Of a stretch of 64,000 nucleotides of DNA, positions 1 through 18,458 are shown in pieces (the stretch's first letter is position 1; each line of letters starts with the position of its first letter). Source of the stretch: Paramicrobacterium sp051513965 (GTDB taxonomy: Bacteria > Actinomycetota > Actinomycetes > Actinomycetales > Microbacteriaceae). The notes under the pieces were generated by a model. The model was not told the DNA's origin. It was given only the letters and a program-made list of their open reading frames with translations, and searched no databases. The stretch covers positions 496,001 to 560,000 of the forward strand of contig NZ_CP195847.1 in assembly GCF_051513965.1 (NCBI RefSeq). The letters run 5' to 3'. Made by a program: the position numbers and the translations under genes.

Positions 1-1905
<1,905 letters not shown>

Positions 1906-1952
1906 TCGCCTGGCCACTGTAGAAACCTCACAAGAGAATTTCAGGAGAGAAA

Positions 1953-5834
<3,882 letters not shown>

Positions 5835-5850
5835 CGGCTGCCCAGCCAGG

Positions 5851-5876
5851 AGGAGGGCCCCGAAAGGGGCCCTCCT
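5851..5876 (+). terminator. rpoBC terminator
   Basis: The 11-bp perfect stem AGGAGGGCCCC / GGGGCCCTCCT closes on a GAAA tetraloop. It begins 16 bases after the rpoC stop and is followed by TCGCTGTCTTTC rather than a long T run, as is common in high-GC actinobacteria. Confidence 0.85.
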
Positions 5877-5933
5877 TCGCTGTCTTTCACCGGTTATGAT
5901 CGAGACGATGATCACGCACGGAAAGACACGCGC

Positions 5934-6596
5934 ATGAGCGACTCAGAGACGCCCGGTCGTTCGTCGCGCACGTGGTTCATCATCGCCACGGTGGTGATCG
6001 CCGTTCTCGTCGTCGCCAGCGGAGCTCTGGTCTCCTCACTGGTGTCCGCATCCGGCAGTGAGGAGAAGCCCCAGAAGTCGGCCGCTCCTCCCGCGGACGA
6101 GGAGCGTCCTCTGCCGGAGAATCAGCCGGGACCGACGCTGGCCGGTCCGAATCCGGCGACCTGCGAGGAGCTGTACTCACCCGAGATGATGACGCAGCTC
6201 ACGAACACGGGTCTCCCGCTCAACGATCCGTCGATGGCGGACAGCGTGGGAACCGGCGATGGAGAGCTCCAGACACTCATCTCGCAGGCGCCTCAGCATC
6301 TGGAGTGCAGCTGGGGCTATGCGGGTGACTACGGCCTCACAACGAGCGTCGTGCGTCTCGATGACGCGGGCGTGCAGGCGGTTCGCGATCGCATGGATGC
6401 CGCTGGCTTCAGCTGCTCCGAGGAAGATCAGGGCACGCGCTGCCTCACATCGTTCACCGAAGGCGGTACACGCTACGGAGAATCGCACTTCCTCCGCGAG
6501 GGTGTGTGGCTCGCCACGAAGTGGGTAAACTTCGCGCCGAGCGGCTACACGCCCGACATGATCGACACGCTCTGGCCCGATGACGCGGCCGAGTGA
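5934..6596 (+). CDS. Membrane-anchored protein of unknown function
   Basis: This 220-residue protein is not recognised. It has a short polar N-terminus followed by one hydrophobic segment (about residues 14-40, WFIIATVVIAVLVVASGALV) that is probably a signal anchor. A Pro/Glu-rich linker leads to an extracytoplasmic domain of about 145 residues with four cysteines that could form disulfides. No lipobox cysteine is visible at the end of the hydrophobic segment. The ATG at 5934 has only a weak purine-rich stretch upstream. A TATGAT hexamer at 5895-5900 could be its -10 element, but no good -35 accompanies it. It is probably expressed separately from rpoC because the rpoBC terminator lies between them. 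Confidence 0.8.
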   Translation: MSDSETPGRSSRTWFIIATVVIAVLVVASGALVSSLVSASGSEEKPQKSAAPPADEERPLPENQPGPTLAGPNPATCEELYSPEMMTQLTNTGLPLNDPSMADSVGTGDGELQTLISQAPQHLECSWGYAGDYGLTTSVVRLDDAGVQAVRDRMDAAGFSCSEEDQGTRCLTSFTEGGTRYGESHFLREGVWLATKWVNFAPSGYTPDMIDTLWPDDAAE

Positions 6597-6698
6597 GTCG
6601 ATGCTGAGAACCTTCCCGACACGCCGCAACCCCCTGTAGCCGGCGCGCCCCTCGCAGTACAGTGACGGCAAGCGACCCCGACCGCGGAGGAGGCCGTC

Positions 6699-7736
6699 AT
6701 GAGCGATCCGAACTCATCGTCACGCCCGGAGGACAGCACGCCGGAGAAGCCGACGACCGGGAGCGATCCCATCGCGTCCACGCCTGAGTCTGACGCGAAC
6801 GGCGCACCGACCGAGAAGGTCACGAACGTCGAGAGCTCCCCGGAGCGCAGGGCTGATGCGACGACGTCGACTCCGAGTCCAGAGACGAACGCCGTCGCTG
6901 GGGGAGCATCGGCGTCGGGCGCGGCGGACGGAGACCGAGTAGGTCAGCAGGATGCCGCGACGGAGCGGATCTCCCACGGTGCGGAGTCCGACGCGCAGAC
7001 GCAGCGGATGTCGTCCACGGCGAACGACGATCCGACCGAGGAATACCCCTATGCGCGCGAGGCAGAGGCGGCCCGAAGAGATCGCACCGTCACCGAGGCA
7101 TACTCGACGGATGCCCAGACTGAGCATCTGATCACCGGTCCGGAGCCGACCGCGGCATACGACACCGCGCCGGCTGACGAGCGCCGCGGCACGGTCCTCC
7201 CGGCGTCGAACCAGTACGTCGAACTTCCCGAAGAGCCGAAGCGCAAGGGAAACCGCTGGGCTGGCATCGGCATCGGTCTCATCCAGGCCGTGATCTTCGC
7301 TGCGGCGCTGTTCGGGGTGCTCGTGCTCCTCCGGGTCCTCGGGGGCGAGGCGCTCGATCCGTTGGCGATCGCATTGTCGCCGGCGTTCCTGATCGCGGTC
7401 GGCATGTTCTTCATCGGGCTGATCCTCGTCGCCCTCATCGTGAACCGCGCCGGCTGGTGGTCCTGGGTCCTTGGTGGACTGTTCATCGCGATCTTCGCCT
7501 ATGCGGGATGGATCGGCGGCTCCCTCGTGCAGGACGCCATGTCGGTGCCGTCGAACCGGGTGCTCCAGTACGTCCTCGAGCAGCTCCTGACGTGGCCGGC
7601 CATCGCCGCCTTCATCCTCGGTCGAGAGATCCCGATCTGGTTCGGCGCCTGGACGTCGGCTCGTGGCCGTCGAGTGGCCGCCCGCAATCGTGAGGCGCGT
7701 GACGAGTACGAGCGCAAGCTCGACGAGAGCGTCTGA
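6699..7736 (+). CDS. Polytopic membrane protein with long disordered N-terminus
   Basis: This 345-residue protein is not assigned to a family. The first 175 residues or so are rich in Ser, Thr, Asp, Glu, Pro and Ala and are probably disordered. The C-terminal half holds about four hydrophobic helices (WAGIGIGLIQAVIFAAALFG, FLIAVGMFFIGLILVALIV, WSWVLGGLFIAIFAYAGWI and a final segment near PAIAAFILG), followed by a basic tail (RGRRVAARNREARDEYERK). The start is well supported, with CGGAGGAGG about 10 bases upstream of the ATG. A weak TACAGT -10-like hexamer lies at 6658-6663. It precedes the rRNA operon and has no obvious operon partner. Confidence 0.8.
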   Translation: MSDPNSSSRPEDSTPEKPTTGSDPIASTPESDANGAPTEKVTNVESSPERRADATTSTPSPETNAVAGGASASGAADGDRVGQQDAATERISHGAESDAQTQRMSSTANDDPTEEYPYAREAEAARRDRTVTEAYSTDAQTEHLITGPEPTAAYDTAPADERRGTVLPASNQYVELPEEPKRKGNRWAGIGIGLIQAVIFAAALFGVLVLLRVLGGEALDPLAIALSPAFLIAVGMFFIGLILVALIVNRAGWWSWVLGGLFIAIFAYAGWIGGSLVQDAMSVPSNRVLQYVLEQLLTWPAIAAFILGREIPIWFGAWTSARGRRVAARNREARDEYERKLDESV

Positions 7737-7924
7737 GCCGCGAGATCCCCGCGATTCCGCGGGTGTGAGAGCAGGATGCCACATCCGACACGCCCGGGAA
7801 TGCATCGTGATTTGGCAGGACCCCGGAGTGTGCGTAAAGTATTCATTCGTCGCCACAAAGGCGCCGCAGAGCGGAAGAGCTAGCGGGTCTCAATCGGCGA
7901 AATCCTCCTCAGATCTGAACGATC

Positions 7925-7953
7925 TTGAGTTGCCGTCTCTCACGGCATAAGAT
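7925..7953 (+). promoter_or_regulatory. Candidate rRNA promoter P1
   Basis: TTGAGT (7925-7930) and TAAGAT (7948-7953) are separated by exactly 17 bases, a good match to a housekeeping-sigma promoter. The transcript would have a leader of about 370 bases before 16S, usual for actinobacterial rrn operons. Confidence 0.6.
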
Positions 7954-8037
7954 GGATACTCCCACTTCCGAAATGCAGGGCTGCATCGGCGTGACTTTTC
8001 TCACTTGTAACGAGTTGACGAAGACACGGCGTGTGGT

Positions 8038-8065
8038 CCTGAACTGGTTTTGGTTGTGGTAAGGT
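8038..8065 (+). promoter_or_regulatory. Candidate rRNA promoter P2
   Basis: CCTGAA (8038-8043) and TAAGGT (8060-8065) are separated by 16 bases. The -10 hexamer followed by AGAGAGG resembles actinobacterial rrn promoters, but the -35 is poor. It lies about 60 bases upstream of the antitermination/processing-like leader element. Confidence 0.5.
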
Positions 8066-8333
8066 AGAGAGGTTGCTCCGAGCGGTTGCCCTTTTGTTGG
8101 GGTGGTGTTCGGGTGCGTCTGGTCCTTGAGAACTCAATAGCGTGCACATGTCAAATGCCAATTTTTGAACCTCGGCCTGGGCTTTTGTCTGGGTTTGAGA
8201 TTCCTTTGAAATTGATTGATAGCGAATGTCAGCAATGATGTTTGTTTGTCATGGTTGAACTCGTGTTCCTGGCTTTTTTGGTTGGGGGCGTGTTTATGTT
8301 TGCTGGCTGGTTTTGCTGGTCAGTGTTTATGCA

Positions 8334-13380
<5,047 letters not shown>

Positions 13381-13475
13381 AACAACAACACTTGCGTGTT
13401 CGCGTCCACTTTGTGGTTCCTGACGCACGGTCAGAACCAAACAACACACGATGTGTGTTCATAGCGTCAAAGACT

Positions 13476-13594
13476 GTTACGGCGGTCATAGCGAGAGGGA
13501 AACGCCCGGTCACATTCCGAACCCGGAAGCTAAGGCTCTCAGCGCCGATGGTACTGCAGGGGGGACCCTGTGGGAGAGTAGGACACCGCCGGAC
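13476..13594 (+). rRNA. rrf: 5S ribosomal RNA
   Basis: It begins GTTACGGCGGTCATAGCG and ends near GGACACCGCCGGAC, so the 5' and 3' ends pair to form helix I. Internal CCGAACCCGGAAGCTAAG is the typical bacterial 5S loop region. It lies about 95 bases after 23S and about 17 bases before the operon terminator. Confidence 0.95.
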
Positions 13595-13610
13595 ATAACT
13601 TTATAAAACA

Positions 13611-13647
13611 GTTTGAGGCCACCCCGCACCCCGGGGCGGCCTCAAAC
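13611..13647 (+). terminator. rRNA operon terminator
   Basis: GTTTGAGGCC (13611-13620) pairs with GGCCTCAAAC (13638-13647), and an inner CCCCG/CGGGG extends the stem past a single A/C mismatch. TATTT follows. This is a strong intrinsic terminator directly after 5S. Confidence 0.9.
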
Positions 13648-13751
13648 TATTTAACCCACCAAAACCCGCCGAGCAGCGGTAGGTTTCATGCAGGTGAATG
13701 GGGAGTCCTCCCCATGGGACTCCGCCTTCCAGATCATTAGGCTTATCCACT

Positions 13752-14582
13752 ATGGCGACCCGTACCGAATACGTTCTACCCCGGTCACGGGTTGAGATCC
13801 GAGCAGTCGGCTGCACTGACGTCGGCCGTAAGCGCCGCGTCAACGAAGACTCCATCGTCGTCTCCCCGCCGCTCTACGCCGTCGCAGACGGTATGGGCGG
13901 GCACAGACGTGGTGACGAGGCCAGCAGGGCCATCACAGAGCAGCTGCAACTGAGCATCCGCTCCGATGGGCCGACGACACCCGAAGCCGTCTTCACCGCC
14001 ATCACGGCCGCGAACTCACGCATTCTCGGCTGGGCCGACGATATCGGAGTCGCTGGCAGCACTGTCGCCGGCGTGGCGCTCGTCTCGCTCTCGAGCCAGG
14101 CGGACTGTCACTGGATGGTCTTCAACATCGGCGACTCCCGCGTGTACATCTTCGAAGACGACCAGCTGCGACAGATCACGGTTGATCACTCCGCGGTTCA
14201 AGAGCTGATCGACGAAGGGAAGCTTCTGCCCGAGGACGCAGAGCGCCACCCGCAGCGGAACATCGTCACTCGTGCGGTCGGTGTCGAGGAGGACGCCGAT
14301 CCTGACGTCTGGCTGCTGCCGGCAGAGCACGAGCAGACGTTCGTCGTCTGCAGCGACGGTCTCGTCCGTGAGCTGAGCGATCAGGAGATCGCCGACGTGC
14401 TGCGCGCCGGGGGAGAGGATCGGGCCCAGCAGCTGATCGACCGCGCCCTCGAGGCTGGTGCACGTGACAACGTGTCGGCCGTGGTGGTCGAGGCAGTCTC
14501 CGCAGACACCACGCCACCGAGCCCGGGGTACCATGACTCGAAGGGTCTCGGCTCACTGGAGGAGACCCTGCCGCGGTCGTAA
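13752..14582 (+). CDS. PP2C-family Ser/Thr protein phosphatase
   Basis: This 276-residue cytoplasmic protein is a metal-dependent PP2C phosphatase that should dephosphorylate Ser/Thr-phosphorylated proteins, most likely the products of the kinase encoded two genes downstream. Diagnostic motifs are VGRKRRVNEDS (N31-E32-D33), ADGMGGH (D46-G47), FNIGDSRVY, CSDGL and DNVSAVVVE. There is no membrane segment. I chose the ATG at 13752; the frame extends upstream to 13698, but those residues do not match the family. No Shine-Dalgarno precedes it, and a TAGGCT hexamer at 13738-13743 would place transcription initiation at the start codon, so it may be leaderless. It heads the kinase/FHA/surface-protein locus. 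Confidence 0.93.
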   Translation: MATRTEYVLPRSRVEIRAVGCTDVGRKRRVNEDSIVVSPPLYAVADGMGGHRRGDEASRAITEQLQLSIRSDGPTTPEAVFTAITAANSRILGWADDIGVAGSTVAGVALVSLSSQADCHWMVFNIGDSRVYIFEDDQLRQITVDHSAVQELIDEGKLLPEDAERHPQRNIVTRAVGVEEDADPDVWLLPAEHEQTFVVCSDGLVRELSDQEIADVLRAGGEDRAQQLIDRALEAGARDNVSAVVVEAVSADTTPPSPGYHDSKGLGSLEETLPRS

Positions 14583-14593
14583 CGAGGGGAAAG

Positions 14594-16039
14594 ATGACGC
14601 AGTACAGCTACACACCTGCGCCCACGAGCGAGTGGCTCGCCGTCGCCGGAAGCGGGAAGGTTCTCGTCGCTCGGGTGGGGGACGATGACGCCGCCCGTCA
14701 GAAGGTGGCGCAGCTGGACCTCGACCGGCTGAGCATCCATGACGCTCTCAACGCCCTCACCTCTGAGGGGCTCTCGAGCACGCCGGCGTTCTCACTGTGC
14801 TTCTGGGTGCAGGAGAACGCAGCGCTGGAGGGCGTCGGAGTGATCGTCTACGGCGACGCGGCCGTGACCGCTCAGACGCCGGACGGGCCCGTGACCGTGG
14901 CGCCCACCGGAGTCAGCGGGTGGGGTGAGCAGCTCGTGGATGGAGCTACGGCGCTGGAGATCGGCGATGACGACCCGGCGCAGGCGCTTCCGCTCACGGG
15001 CGGCGCGGTGTGGGTCTCGGGCATCCGCGTGCAGATCGATGGCGAAGCGCCGTTCGTCGATATCTCCGGCGCATCCGCGGCAGCGGTCGCAGAGAGCGCG
15101 CACGAGGGCGAAGTGCCGTCCGGTACAGCAGCCGCACCCGTCGGCATCGACGAGGCTGAGGCCGAGGACGCCTTGGAAGGCGAACGGGGCACCGAGGACG
15201 GCGATCAGGACGTTCTAGACGGCGACCAGGACGACGCGGAGGAAGCCGCGCCCTGGCAGGACGATTCGGCTGACGAGCTGAACGATGAAGCATCCGAACC
15301 GCTCGAAACCCAGGTTGGCACGCCAGCGCCGTTCGCACCGCCGCCTGTTCCGACCGAGCTTCTCGAACCCGTGACGGCGGAGCAGCCGGTCGTCGATGGA
15401 GCCGATGAGCCATACGCTGTGCACGACGACGAGGATTCCGGTGAGGACGCCCCGGACGCGGAGGACCTGGCGGGCGACGTGCCCGAGGTGACGTTGCTGC
15501 CCGAGGACTTCGAACCGGCGGCGGCACCCGGAGCAGACATCGACGAGTCGACGATCGTGCGCACGCCGGGAGAGCCGGTCGCCGCGCCTCGTGAGGCTCC
15601 GCTCGGCGACCACGACGGGATGACCGTGCTCGCGGAGGACGTCCGTGCAGCGCGCGAGGCCGCGCACCTTCCGGTCGGAGACGCTGCGACCGCGCAGCTC
15701 CCGACGTTCGAGTACGTTCTCGAGCTGCCCGGTGGCGGCAAGCAGCCGCTCGACGCACCCGTGGTGCTGGGCCGCGCGCCGAGCGTGTCGAATGTTCCGG
15801 CATCCGTTCTGCCTCACCTGGTCACACTGACCGGCGATGACATCTCACGCAACCACGTCCGCGTGGCGGTCGAAGGGGATGCCGTGGTCGTCACGGACCT
15901 CCACTCGAGCAACGGCACGCTCGTCGTCGCTCCGGGGCGGGCGCCGCAGCAGCTGCGCGGGGGAGAGCAGGTTCCCGTGATCGCGGGCACGACCGTCGAC
16001 CTCGGCTCGGGCGTCACGCTGCGCATCGTCGAGGCCTGA
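14594..16039 (+). CDS. FHA-domain protein with acidic linker
   Basis: This 481-residue protein ends in a forkhead-associated domain (about residues 385-481), a phosphothreonine-binding module. The signature pieces are VVLGRAPSVSN, ISRNHVRV and DLHSSNGTLV. The N-terminal 160 residues form a predicted beta-rich globular region I cannot assign. A very acidic Glu/Asp/Ala/Pro linker (about 165-370) contains DESTIVRTPGE and GMTVLAEDV, which could be threonine phosphosites. GAGGGGAA precedes the ATG. It sits 11 bases after the phosphatase stop and a single base before the kinase start, so it is a likely substrate or adaptor of that kinase. Confidence 0.88.
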   Translation: MTQYSYTPAPTSEWLAVAGSGKVLVARVGDDDAARQKVAQLDLDRLSIHDALNALTSEGLSSTPAFSLCFWVQENAALEGVGVIVYGDAAVTAQTPDGPVTVAPTGVSGWGEQLVDGATALEIGDDDPAQALPLTGGAVWVSGIRVQIDGEAPFVDISGASAAAVAESAHEGEVPSGTAAAPVGIDEAEAEDALEGERGTEDGDQDVLDGDQDDAEEAAPWQDDSADELNDEASEPLETQVGTPAPFAPPPVPTELLEPVTAEQPVVDGADEPYAVHDDEDSGEDAPDAEDLAGDVPEVTLLPEDFEPAAAPGADIDESTIVRTPGEPVAAPREAPLGDHDGMTVLAEDVRAAREAAHLPVGDAATAQLPTFEYVLELPGGGKQPLDAPVVLGRAPSVSNVPASVLPHLVTLTGDDISRNHVRVAVEGDAVVVTDLHSSNGTLVVAPGRAPQQLRGGEQVPVIAGTTVDLGSGVTLRIVEA

Positions 16040-16040
16040 G

Positions 16041-17645
16041 ATGGCCCGTCAGGCGGCGCAGCCACCGCAGATTCCCGGGCTCCACGCGGAGCGGCTGCTC
16101 GGCTCGGGAGGGTTCAGCGACGTCTTTCTGTACCGCCAGGAGCTGCCGGAGCGTCAAGTCGCGGTCAAGGTGCTCGCGCTCGACGAAGTGACGGACGAGT
16201 CCCGTGCGGCGTTCGTCGCCGAGGCGAATCTGATGGCCCAGCTGTCGGCGCACCCGTACATCGTCACGATCTACAACGCGGCGGTCGCGGCCGATGGGCG
16301 GCCGTACTTCGTCATGGAGTACTGCCCCGGGCCGAGCCTGTCGCAGCAGTACAGGTACCGGCAGTTCAGCGTGGTGGACGTGCTGCGCACCGGCATCCGC
16401 GTCACCAGTGCCGTGGCGACCGCCCACTCGGCCGGCATTCTGCACCGCGACATCAAACCCGCGAACGTGCTCACGAACGCGTACGGCTGGCCGGCCCTCG
16501 CAGACTTCGGCATCTCATCGGTGCTCGACCCTGACCACGCCGGCGGGGCAGCAGATGCCGGAAACCAGGCGCTCGGCATGTCGATTCCGTGGTCGCCACC
16601 GGAGATGTTCGCGGAGCATCCCACCGCCGATGTGCGCAGTGACGTCTTCTCGCTCGCGGCCACGGTGTACACGCTTCTCGCGGGCCGTTCCCCATTCGAG
16701 GTGCCGGGAGCGCCGAACGGCTCCATCGACCTGATCGGACGCATCGAACGCGGAACGATCATGGCGCTCGATCGGCAGGACGTTCCGGCGTCGCTGCTCA
16801 CCGTGCTCCGGCGCGGCATGTCCACGCGGCGCGACGACCGCTTTCCGAGCGCGATCGACTTCGGGCGTTCGCTTCAGCGGGTCGAGCTCGAGCTCGGATA
16901 CTCGCCGACGACGCTCGACGTGCCGAACCTCGCGCCCGCGCGGCCGAGGGAAAACAGTGCAGACGAGGATGCCACGCGGATGCGTCCTGTCACGACCATC
17001 GCGCCCTCCGGACCGCAGGCTCCGACGGACGACGACGATGCCACGCGCGTCAGGTCGCGCATGCCCGTCATCGAGCCGACGGGCGACACGGATGCGACGC
17101 GCGTGCGTCCGCGGCCGATCACTCCCGATGCCCCGCCCGCACAGGAGACAGGGCGCACGGTGCGTCGCGTCTCCACCCCGGTTCCTCCGGCTCCGCCGCA
17201 GCAGGCGGAGGAGAGCGCGGCCGCTCCCGTGCCGCGTCGACGGATGCTGCCGTGGGCGATCGCGCTCGCGGCGGTCATCGTCGTGGGCGGCGGTGTGACG
17301 GCATCCCTTTTTCTGACAGGCGAAGACGACCCCGCACCCGCTGAGACCTCTACGGGCGAGCCGCTCGAGGTCGCCGGCGTGCCTTCGCCCGTCGAAATGG
17401 GCAAGAAGGTGACCTCGGATGGCACGAGCATCACCTTCGAATGGTCGAATCCTGACCCGCAGGAAGGCGACATGTACGTCTGGCAGCGCACAGACGGAGA
17501 GCAGCCAGGGCCCAAGAATCAGACGGACGAGCCGAGTGCCACGGTGGACGGAATCGACGAGGGCGCTAAGGTATGTGTGTCAGTCGTGATTCGACGGGCG
17601 GACGGCAAGATGTCAAGCGAACCTCTGGAGATGTGCAGCTCGTGA
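16041..17645 (+). CDS. Transmembrane Ser/Thr protein kinase with FN3-like ectodomain
   Basis: This 534-residue protein is a eukaryotic-like kinase of the PknB type. The glycine loop is GSGGFSDV (21-28), the ATP-binding lysine is in VAVKVL (K43), the helix-C glutamate is probably E61, the catalytic loop is HRDIKPAN (H135-D137), and the metal site is DFG (155-157). All catalytic residues are intact. A Pro/Thr-rich juxtamembrane region contains repeated DATRV/DATRMR blocks that could be phosphorylated. One helix (about 404-427) precedes an extracytoplasmic domain (about 445-532) that looks like a fibronectin type III fold with two cysteines, not the PASTA repeats typical of PknB. The next gene overlaps it by 4 bases. 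Confidence 0.93.
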   Translation: MARQAAQPPQIPGLHAERLLGSGGFSDVFLYRQELPERQVAVKVLALDEVTDESRAAFVAEANLMAQLSAHPYIVTIYNAAVAADGRPYFVMEYCPGPSLSQQYRYRQFSVVDVLRTGIRVTSAVATAHSAGILHRDIKPANVLTNAYGWPALADFGISSVLDPDHAGGAADAGNQALGMSIPWSPPEMFAEHPTADVRSDVFSLAATVYTLLAGRSPFEVPGAPNGSIDLIGRIERGTIMALDRQDVPASLLTVLRRGMSTRRDDRFPSAIDFGRSLQRVELELGYSPTTLDVPNLAPARPRENSADEDATRMRPVTTIAPSGPQAPTDDDDATRVRSRMPVIEPTGDTDATRVRPRPITPDAPPAQETGRTVRRVSTPVPPAPPQQAEESAAAPVPRRRMLPWAIALAAVIVVGGGVTASLFLTGEDDPAPAETSTGEPLEVAGVPSPVEMGKKVTSDGTSITFEWSNPDPQEGDMYVWQRTDGEQPGPKNQTDEPSATVDGIDEGAKVCVSVVIRRADGKMSSEPLEMCSS

Positions 17646-18361
17646 AGTCCCCACGTATCGAATTCTGCGGTGAGCACTACGAAGTGAAACCCGAAGAGCC
17701 GTTCTACATCGGCCGTGAGGGTGATCTCGTCATCGACGAGAACCCCTTCCTCCACCGGCGCTTCCTCGCGATCGATCACGAGGGAGGCATGTACTGGCTG
17801 GTGAATGTCGGCAACGCGCTCTCCGCGACGGTGACCGACAGCACCGGGCAGGTTCAGGCCTGGCTTGCGCCCGGTGCCAGGCTGCCGATCGTGTTCGACG
17901 AGCTGCAGGTGCTGTTCAGCGCCGGCTCGACGACCTATGACTTCACGATCCACGCGGAGTCCCAGTTCTACGGCACGTCGCCGCTGACGTCGGCGTCGTC
18001 GGGCGAGACCACGGTCGGGCCGATCCACCTCACGAGCAGCCAGCGACTGCTGATCCTCGCGCTCGCGGAAGACGTGCTGCGGCAGAACTCGCCGGGGCGC
18101 GGTGAGATTCCGGCATCCGCGCAGGCCGCTGAGCGTCTCGGCTGGACGCAGACCGCGTTCAACCGCAAGCTCGACAACGTGTGCGACAAGCTCGACCGGT
18201 TCGGGGTTCCCGGGCTGCGCGGCGGCCGCGGCAAGCTCGCGACCAACCGCAGATCGCGCTTGGTCGAGTACGCCGTGTCGACGCGGATGGTAGACCCGAG
18301 CGACCTCGTGCTGCTCGATCACGAGGCGGAGGCCTCGGCGAAGAAGGCTGCCGCCGAATAG
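17642..18361 (+). CDS. Degenerate FHA-like protein with C-terminal winged-helix-like domain
   Basis: This 239-residue protein starts at GTG 17642, overlapping the kinase stop as GTGA, with GGAG about 11 bases upstream. The N-terminal region resembles an FHA fold (IGREGDLVIDENPFLHRRF, residues 23-41), but the phosphothreonine-binding Ser and the Asn-Gly of the S-x-N-G loop are missing. Thus it may not bind phosphopeptides in the usual way. The C-terminal part (about 128-205; LTSSQRLLILALAEDVLR, then AAERLGWTQTAFNRKLDNV) looks like a helix-turn-helix or winged-helix module. The DNA-binding role is inference. Its position just upstream of a promoter carrying an inverted repeat makes a local regulator plausible. 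Confidence 0.82.
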   Translation: MKSPRIEFCGEHYEVKPEEPFYIGREGDLVIDENPFLHRRFLAIDHEGGMYWLVNVGNALSATVTDSTGQVQAWLAPGARLPIVFDELQVLFSAGSTTYDFTIHAESQFYGTSPLTSASSGETTVGPIHLTSSQRLLILALAEDVLRQNSPGRGEIPASAQAAERLGWTQTAFNRKLDNVCDKLDRFGVPGLRGGRGKLATNRRSRLVEYAVSTRMVDPSDLVLLDHEAEASAKKAAAE

Positions 18362-18364
18362 AAC

Positions 18365-18393
18365 TTTGGCGGTAGCACAGACCGTGCTAGGTT
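18365..18393 (+). promoter_or_regulatory. Candidate promoter of the giant surface-protein gene, with internal inverted repeat
   Basis: TTTGGC (18365-18370) and TAGGTT (18388-18393) are separated by 17 bases. Within it TAGCAC (18373-18378) and GTGCTA (18384-18389) form an inverted repeat with a 5-base centre that reaches into the -10, an operator-like arrangement. A 9-bp hairpin CTGTCTCGC/GCGAGACAG (18409-18435) lies in the leader. Confidence 0.5.
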
Positions 18394-18458
18394 AAGCTCC
18401 GGCTCTTTCTGTCTCGCGTGTGGGGTGCGAGACAGACCTCAGATGAGACGGAACGTGC

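Larger units (their letters stand above)
7737..8333 (+). other. rRNA operon promoter region and 16S leader, no gene
   Basis: No convincing gene is present in these roughly 600 bases. A weak 6-bp GC hairpin (7748-7763) follows the upstream gene. Two promoter candidates lie at 7925-7953 and 8038-8065. From about 8125 the sequence is the 16S precursor leader: CCTTGAGAACTCAATAGCG resembles an element repeated before 23S (TTGAGAACTACACAG at 10147-10161). CACA-TG-TCAAATG (8145-8157) can pair with CATTTGATGTG (9943-9953) downstream of 16S, as expected of an RNase III processing stem. The T-rich stretch 8160-8333 is lower in GC than the surroundings. Confidence 0.75.
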
